64,000 bases of DNA, taken from the NCBI RefSeq assembly GCF_009830945.1, contig NZ_VWVV01000028.1, forward strand, positions 1-64,000, given 5' to 3'. The notes below the pieces were generated by a model, which made no database searches, had not been told where the DNA came from, and worked only from the letters and a program-made list of their open reading frames with translations. The stretch's first letter is position 1; every line of letters starts with the position of its first letter. This DNA is from Nocardiopsis sp. FR4 (GTDB lineage Bacteria > Actinomycetota > Actinomycetes > Streptosporangiales > Streptosporangiaceae). Shown one piece after another: positions 59,379 to 64,000 of this stretch. Made by a program: the position numbers and the translations under genes.

Positions 59379-59678
59379 TCACGCGAGCGGGCGGCGGATC
59401 CCCTCCGCCTCCCGCCCGGCGGTGACCGCGTGCTCCTGGGAGGCCAGTAGCTTCCCACGCCACCGCTCCGCGGCCTCCGCCGCTCCGTGGCGTGGGCCCG
59501 GGAACCGCTGCTCGGCGAGGGCCGCGGCGTCGGCGCGGTCGCGCCGGTCGAACGCCCAGGCGGCCCCGGCCCCCGCGACGGAGGCCAGGCACAGCGGCCA
59601 TCCCGTACTGCGCCGAGTCCAGGTTTGCCTCGGGCCCCGGATCCTCCGGTTCCGCGAGTAGTCGATCCAGCCGGCCAT
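59379..59678 (-). CDS. Small hypothetical protein with one possible membrane helix
   Basis: 99 aa from ATG 59678, with GAGAGGA before it. A basic N-terminus (YSRNRRIRGPRQTWTRRSTG) precedes a short hydrophobic stretch (WPLCLASVAGAGAAWAF, about 27-43) and a soluble Ala/Arg/Glu-rich helical tail. This suggests a single-pass protein with its C-terminus outside or peripheral. Family unknown. It lies 44 bp upstream of the DUF1266 gene on the same strand, so the two may be co-transcribed. Confidence 0.6.
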   Translation of the reverse strand: MAGWIDYSRNRRIRGPRQTWTRRSTGWPLCLASVAGAGAAWAFDRRDRADAAALAEQRFPGPRHGAAEAAERWRGKLLASQEHAVTAGREAEGIRRPLA

Positions 59679-59831
59679 GAGGTCCTCTCGGCGTGGGTGT
59701 CGGAGCCGCGCGGTGTGACGTTCCGGTCGGGTCCGCGGTTCCGGCGCCGACCGTGATCGCGCGTTCTTCACGGTGGGTGCAGGTGCGACCACAGCGGAGG
59801 GATTGGTGTCCCGGGTCACATCACCTATGAT

Positions 59832-59845
59832 TGGGAGCGCTCCCA
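59832..59845 (+). promoter_or_regulatory. CebR/CelR operator upstream of the beta-glucosidase gene
   Basis: TGGGAGCGCTCCCA is the exact 14-bp palindrome bound by the LacI-type cellobiose repressors CebR (Streptomyces) and CelR (Thermobifida). It lies 13 bp before ATG 59859, between promoter and start, so repression by blocking is expected until cellobiose is present. The repressor gene is not in this window. Confidence 0.92.
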
Positions 59846-59858
59846 GGAAAGGAAGGTC

Positions 59859-61274
59859 ATGGAAGAGCCGACCCTGCCCGCCAGTCTCCTCTTCGGTACC
59901 GCCACCGCCGCCTACCAGGTGGAGGGAGGCGTGCACGAGGGCGGCCGTGGGCCCTCCATCTGGGACACCTACTGCCGCACCCCCGGGCGCGTGGCCCGTG
60001 GCGAGAGCGGCGACATCGCCTGCGACCACTACCACCGCTACGGCGAGGACGTGGCGCTGCTGGCCGACCTCGGAGTGGACATGTACCGCTTCTCCGTGGC
60101 CTGGCCCCGCGTCCAGCCCACCGGCACCGGGCGGCCCAACCCCGAGGGCCTGGCCTTCTACGACCGCCTCGTGGACACCATCCTCGGCGCCGGGATCGAA
60201 CCGGTGCTGACCCTGTACCACTGGGACCTGCCCCAGGCGCTGGAGGACGGCGGCGGCTGGCGGGTCCGCGACACCGCCTACCGCTTCGCCGAGTACACCC
60301 GGATCGTCGCCGACCGCCTGGGCGACCGGGTGAGCCGCTGGATCACCCTCAACGAGCCCTTCTGCTCGGCCTTCGTCGGCCACGCCGTGGGCCGCCACGC
60401 ACCCGGCACCCGCGAGGGCCGTCCCGCGCTGGCCGCCGCCCACCACCTGCTGCTGGCGCACGGCATGGCCACCGGCGAGCTGCGCGCCGCCGCCGCGGGA
60501 GAGGTCGGGATCACCCTGAACCCCGACCACCTGCTGCCCGCCACCGACTCCGAGGCCGACCGCGCCGCCGTGGAGCGGGCCCGCACACTGCACAACCGTG
60601 TGTGGCTCGACCCGCTGTTCACCGGCGCCTACCCCGACAACGAGGACGAGGTCTGGGGCGGGATGGCCGACGGCTCCTACCGGGCCGAGGGCGACCTGGA
60701 GATCATCGGCCAGCCCCTGGACTTCCTGGGCGTCAACTACTACCGGCCCATCATGCTGCGCGACGCCCCCCACCAGGAGGCCGACCCGGCCGCACGCACC
60801 GCCGTGGACGTGCGCACCGAGCAGGTGCCCATCGAGGGCGTCCGGCACACCACCATGGGCTGGCCCGTCGTCCCCGCCACCTTCGCCGACCTGCTCATCG
60901 ACCTCGACCGGCGCTACCCCGGCCTTCCGCCCATCCTCATCACCGAGAACGGCTCGGCCGAGGACGACCGGCCCGACGAGAGCGGCCGGGTCCGTGACAC
61001 CGAGCGCATCGCCTACCTGCGCGACCACCTGGAGGCGCTGTCCCGGGCCATCGACGCCGGTGTGGACGTGCGCGCCTACTTCGTCTGGTCGCTGCTGGAC
61101 AACTTCGAGTGGGCCTTCGGCTACGACCGCCGCTTCGGGCTGGTCCGCGTCGACTACGAACGCCTGGAGCGCCACCCCAAGGACAGCTACCACTGGTACC
61201 GCGAGTTCCTCAGCGCGCACCGGGCGCGCCGGATCGGCGAACTCGCCGCCCAGTGGGAGGGCCAGGAGGCCTAG
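59859..61274 (+). CDS. GH1 beta-glucosidase
   Basis: 471 aa from ATG 59859, with AAAGGAAGG before it. It hydrolyses cellobiose and related beta-glucosides to glucose inside the cell (no signal peptide). The GH1 signatures are LLFGTATAAYQVEGGVHEGG at the N-terminus, WPRVQPTG, the acid/base TLNEP (Glu166) and the nucleophile ITENG (Glu363), then YFVWSLLDNFEWAFGYDRRFGL. The CebR/CelR box ties it to cellulose utilisation, like bglC of Thermobifida and Streptomyces. It stands alone, without the cebEFG transporter. Its stop shares the CTAG tetranucleotide with the convergent gene's stop. Confidence 0.96.
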   Translation: MEEPTLPASLLFGTATAAYQVEGGVHEGGRGPSIWDTYCRTPGRVARGESGDIACDHYHRYGEDVALLADLGVDMYRFSVAWPRVQPTGTGRPNPEGLAFYDRLVDTILGAGIEPVLTLYHWDLPQALEDGGGWRVRDTAYRFAEYTRIVADRLGDRVSRWITLNEPFCSAFVGHAVGRHAPGTREGRPALAAAHHLLLAHGMATGELRAAAAGEVGITLNPDHLLPATDSEADRAAVERARTLHNRVWLDPLFTGAYPDNEDEVWGGMADGSYRAEGDLEIIGQPLDFLGVNYYRPIMLRDAPHQEADPAARTAVDVRTEQVPIEGVRHTTMGWPVVPATFADLLIDLDRRYPGLPPILITENGSAEDDRPDESGRVRDTERIAYLRDHLEALSRAIDAGVDVRAYFVWSLLDNFEWAFGYDRRFGLVRVDYERLERHPKDSYHWYREFLSAHRARRIGELAAQWEGQEA

Positions 61275-61498
61275 GCCTGCTCGCGGGCCACCCCGCCGAA
61301 CGCGCCCACCACGGCCCCGAGTGCGAACATCGAGGCCTCGTCCTCGTCCATGTGCACGATGCCCGCGGGCACGTGGACGCGGTACGGCTTGGGCTCATCC
61401 GGCACGATCTCCAGGTCGTCGATGATCTCCTGTCCCTGCAACATCAGGAGGGCCTCCTCGACCCTCCCGGTACGGTCGCCACGAGACCAGATCGACAT
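61271..61498 (-). CDS. Conserved-looking small acidic protein (75 aa)
   Basis: 75 aa from ATG 61498, with GAGG eight bases before it. The sequence is MSIWSRGDRTGRVEEALLML, a central EIIDDLEIVPDEPKPYRVHV region and PAGIVHMDEDEASMFALGAV, then a Gly/Ala end. It looks like a folded acidic protein with a beta-strand core. I do not know the family. Its TAG stop overlaps the beta-glucosidase TAG on the other strand in one CTAG. Confidence 0.65.
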   Translation of the reverse strand: MSIWSRGDRTGRVEEALLMLQGQEIIDDLEIVPDEPKPYRVHVPAGIVHMDEDEASMFALGAVVGAFGGVAREQA

Positions 61499-61572
61499 AC
61501 ACCAAACCTCACTACGGCCGAAGCCGGAAGAAGGCCGCGGCACCACGGGGGCGGAGCGGTCCACGGTTTCCC

Positions 61573-61612
61573 GGGCCGGGAGTCCGGCCCTGGCGCGCAC
61601 CGCGGTGCGCGC
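61573..61612 (-). terminator. Two adjacent hairpins downstream of the sigma-like membrane protein gene
   Basis: gggccgg/ccggccc (61573-61579 and 61584-61590) form a 7-bp stem with a 4-nt loop. Directly after it 61593-61612 is a perfect 20-bp palindrome (arms GCGCGCACCG and CGGTGCGCGC). They lie about 100 bases past the stop at 61715. They may end that transcript, or the palindrome may be an operator for the 75-aa gene. Confidence 0.45.
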
Positions 61613-61714
61613 GGGGAGTAACCCAGTGATACCACCGCCTGGTACCGGGTACGCGCGCATCGGCTCCCCGGCGCGTTGGCCGGAACCGGCCACGCGCCGT
61701 GCCCGCCGCACCGG

Positions 61715-63502
61715 TCAGCGGGCGAGCACGGTCATCTCCTCGCCGCGCACGTCCACCGCGCTGAGTTCGACCGCCTCGGCGGGCGGGGCCTCGCCGCGGG
61801 GGCCCGCCACGGCCAGCGGCTCGCCGTCCTCCGCCGAGCCGTTGGCGCCTCCGCGCACCGTGATCCGGTCCGCCTCGCGGGAGGCCGCCGCCAGGTAGTG
61901 CCACCGGCCGTCGCCGTCCCGCCACCAGGTACCGGCCGCCACCTGGCGGTTGAGGTTGCTGCAGCCCCAGCCGCCCGCGTGCCCGCCCGCCACCACGGTG
62001 TCGGTGTCCTCCCCGGCCGCGGTCACCAGCACGGTGCGGGCCAGCCCCCCGCCGTCGTGGCCGCCGTAGCGCACGCACACCCACCGGCCCGTGCCGCCGT
62101 CGGGCAGCTCCTGGCGGGCGAACTCCCACGCGGTCGCCGTGCCCACGGGGCCCGCGGGCGGCGGTCCGGCACAGGCCACCAGGCCCCACAGGTCGAAACC
62201 GCTGTCCCCGTCGAGCACCTCGTGCGGCCCCAGGCGGCGGATCTCGCTGGGCGGAGGCGGCATGTACCCCAGGTGGGCGGTATCCGGGCCGCCCAGGTCC
62301 AGGGCCGTGTACGGCTGGCCGTGCGCCACCTCGGGCGCCCGCAGCCGCAACAGCGGGCCCACCCCGCAGTGCTCCCCGGTGGGCAGGGCGGCGGTCACGC
62401 CGTCGGTGTGCTCCACCTCCCGCCAGTCGGGCTCGTCCCCGCCCAGGGGGGCGGTGTCGGCCTCGGTCACCCAGGGCGGCAGCAGGTAGTGGGTGCCCTC
62501 CTCGGTGTCGGCGAGCCGCAGCGCGGGCCAGTTGGCCGCCCCCGCAACGGGCTCGGCGAACACCTCCACGCGCTCCCCGGAGGCGTCGGCGGTGTAGCGG
62601 GCGGCCCAGGGGGCGTCGTGGAAGACCACCACGTCCTGTCCGCCCACCTGCCCGGCGAACACCAGGCGCGGCGCGCGCGGGGCCGCAAGCGCCTCCTCCC
62701 CGGCAGCGCTCGTGACGGCGGCGTTCCGGTCCGGGCCCTCCCCGGTGGCGCCGCGCCGTGACCACAGGTCCAGGGCGCGCCGGACGAGCCGGTCGTCCCC
62801 GACCGCCCCGCCCCGGGGGTGCCAGGCGGTCAGGTCCAGCCGGAAGCGCTCGCGCCACACGTCCTCGGCGGGCGCCGGGGCCAGGGCGACCGGCGCCGCC
62901 AGCGATGAGCGCCCGCCGCCGGGGTCGGCGGTGCCCAGACCCGCGGCGAGCACCGCCAGCCCGGCCAGGACCGCGGTGCCGGACAGCGCGCGCCGGTCCA
63001 GCAGGCTGCCGCGGCCGTTGACGCGCACCAGCGTGGGGTCGGGCAGCCGGTGCTCGGCCGGGACCGCCCGGGCGCGTTCTGTGGCTCCGATGGCGTCGTG
63101 CGCGCCCGCCGACGCCAGCAGGCCGGTGGCCTCCCTCGGGCTCAGGCCCTCCACCCGCAGCAGCCCGTAGGCTGCCCGGGCCTCGGCGTCCAGGCCGGCC
63201 AGCGCGGCCAGCGCCCGCGCCTCGGCCCCCGCGCCCTCGGCGGGGGAGACGCGCAGCCCCGTCCCGCCCCGGGGGTGCCACCGGTGCGGGCGCAGGGAGC
63301 GGCGCAGGACCCGGCGGCGCACCCGCGGATACGCGCGGGGACGCGGGTGCAGCCGTCCGTGCGGCAGGGCCCCGGTGACCAGCCGGTGCGCCTGTTCGAG
63401 CAGGCCGTGCGCGGGTCGGCTGCCGGACAGGGCCAGGAAGGAGAGAAGTACCAGGCTGCGATACGGGTTCCTGGGCAGGGGGTGTTCCGCTGGTTCGGGC
63501 AT
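61715..63502 (-). CDS. Large hypothetical protein with a sigma-region-4-like segment and one membrane helix
   Basis: 595 aa from ATG 63502, with GAGGAG before it. The N-terminal 80 residues are Arg/His-rich. About residues 95-130 (LDAEARAAYGLLRVEGLSPREATGLLAS) resemble region 4.2 of ECF sigma factors ('R.A..L...EGLS..E.A.LL'). One hydrophobic helix follows (RALSGTAVLAGLAVLAAGLG, about 175-195). The remaining 400 residues form a presumably extracytoplasmic beta-rich part with few Cys. The order recalls proteins that link DNA-binding and membrane sensing. I know no family; it could be a lineage-specific sensor. Confidence 0.65.
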   Translation of the reverse strand: MPEPAEHPLPRNPYRSLVLLSFLALSGSRPAHGLLEQAHRLVTGALPHGRLHPRPRAYPRVRRRVLRRSLRPHRWHPRGGTGLRVSPAEGAGAEARALAALAGLDAEARAAYGLLRVEGLSPREATGLLASAGAHDAIGATERARAVPAEHRLPDPTLVRVNGRGSLLDRRALSGTAVLAGLAVLAAGLGTADPGGGRSSLAAPVALAPAPAEDVWRERFRLDLTAWHPRGGAVGDDRLVRRALDLWSRRGATGEGPDRNAAVTSAAGEEALAAPRAPRLVFAGQVGGQDVVVFHDAPWAARYTADASGERVEVFAEPVAGAANWPALRLADTEEGTHYLLPPWVTEADTAPLGGDEPDWREVEHTDGVTAALPTGEHCGVGPLLRLRAPEVAHGQPYTALDLGGPDTAHLGYMPPPPSEIRRLGPHEVLDGDSGFDLWGLVACAGPPPAGPVGTATAWEFARQELPDGGTGRWVCVRYGGHDGGGLARTVLVTAAGEDTDTVVAGGHAGGWGCSNLNRQVAAGTWWRDGDGRWHYLAAASREADRITVRGGANGSAEDGEPLAVAGPRGEAPPAEAVELSAVDVRGEEMTVLAR

Positions 63503-63600
63503 GGAGTACTCCTCGGGACTGTTCCGAGCGAGCCTAGGGAAGCCGCGCCCGTCGCATCCGGAGAACGCCGAAACCCGCCACCTATGCCCCAAAAGTCCCG

Positions 63601-64000
63601 TCAGGTCTTTTTTGTGTCCGGCCCGCCTCGGTCGAGGCGCGGTGAAACCTCTGGTCGGGGTGCTCCGAGGAGCGCCTTGGGCGCGTCCGCGGTCCGGTGG
63701 GGCAGCTGGCCGCGGGAGTCGACGCCGGCCACGGGGACGAGCCGGTCGGCCCGCGCGCCGAGTACGGCCAGGTCAAGCCCGTGGGCGGTGACCGGGACCG
63801 GGACGTGCTCCAGGAACACCGGTTGCGGGTCTGTGGGGCGGGCGAAGAGCTCTGTCGGCCCGGACGCCCGGTAGGCGTCGGCGGAGTCTTCGACGGCCGC
63901 GTGGCCGGACCGTCCGGCCGCCCCAGGGCGTCCGCCCATGCGTCGTGCGCCAGCAGGCCCACGCTCTCCAACAGGTCGGCCAGGCCTCGAACATGCGCGT
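63601..64000 (-). pseudogene. Probable frameshifted gene running off the right edge
   Basis: On the minus strand, 64000 to about 63925 reads AHVRGLADLLESVGLLAHDA, then WADALGR, with strong G/C third positions. From about 63935 down to TGA 63601 another frame carries the coding signal (SADAYRASGPTELFARPTDP, then TAHGLDLAVLGARADRLVPV). The switch occurs near the G-rich run around 63915-63935. Either a 1-bp indel broke the gene, the assembly has an error there, or two genes overlap. Family unknown. The start lies outside the window. Confidence 0.45.

Noticed and set aside
1..64000. CRISPR array, tRNA, rRNA, insertion sequence or prophage
   Set aside because: I looked for regularly spaced repeats, cloverleaf-type genes, transposase motifs and attachment-site duplications and found none convincing. 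The Trp/Pro repeats at 41.5-41.9 kb are coding.

Overview
The window is very GC-rich actinomycete DNA. The third codon position is almost always G or C, GTG starts are common, and genes often overlap by 4 bp (ATGA or GTGA). The gene set and the regulatory words (DmdR/IdeR-type iron boxes, a CebR/CelR box, a DasR-like box, a PHO box) fit a Streptosporangiales-type organism such as Nocardiopsis or Thermobifida. The genus is an inference. I see no tRNA, rRNA, CRISPR array, transposase or integrase.

Layout. 1-6.1 kb: the tail of a peptide-type ABC ATPase, a Spo0M-like protein, TetR and GntR regulators, small membrane proteins and a principal-type sigma factor. 6.1-11.3 kb: menaquinone genes menE (minus) and menB-menC-menD (plus). 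The pathway's entry enzyme, isochorismate synthase, lies at 30.3-31.6 kb. 11.4-27.2 kb: a complete siderophore locus. A seven-gene minus-strand operon starts at an iron-box promoter (21570-21598) and encodes a GNAT acyltransferase, a group II PLP decarboxylase, an N-hydroxylase, an MFS exporter, two IucA/IucC-type (NIS) synthetases and, unusually, a glutamine-synthetase-family ligase. A second iron-box region (24132-24170) lies between a binding lipoprotein plus an SbnH-like type III PLP decarboxylase (minus) and two FecCD permeases plus a FecE ATPase (plus).

27.5-37.5 kb: a PhoX phosphatase behind a PHO box, a GNAT protein, isochorismate synthase, a glycosidase-like lipoprotein, a molybdate operon (HTH-Mop regulator, modA, modB, modC) and a DUF3040 protein. 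37.7-44 kb: three small secreted proteins, a penicillin-binding protein with a long Trp/Pro-rich cytoplasmic tail, and an FprA-like NADPH-ferredoxin reductase with its own iron box. 44.2-53.4 kb: an acyltransferase, a cyclase-family hydrolase behind a DasR-like site, an FUSC-type membrane protein, a coiled-coil protein, a VOC-family remnant, a GNAT protein, two LysR regulators and an EamA transporter. 53.7-64 kb: a Vps62-like membrane protein, AlkB, CorA, an O-methyltransferase, a DUF1266 protein, a GH1 beta-glucosidase behind a perfect CebR/CelR box, a 75-aa protein, a sigma-like membrane protein and a probably frameshifted gene at the right edge.

How the genes work together. The iron boxes suggest that siderophore assembly, export, uptake and perhaps reductive iron release (FprA-like) are induced together under iron limitation. 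The enzyme set predicts a citrate- or dicarboxylate-based hydroxamate. The GS-like ligase and the second decarboxylase suggest a product that differs from aerobactin, arthrobactin and desferrioxamine. This locus is the best candidate here for undescribed biology.
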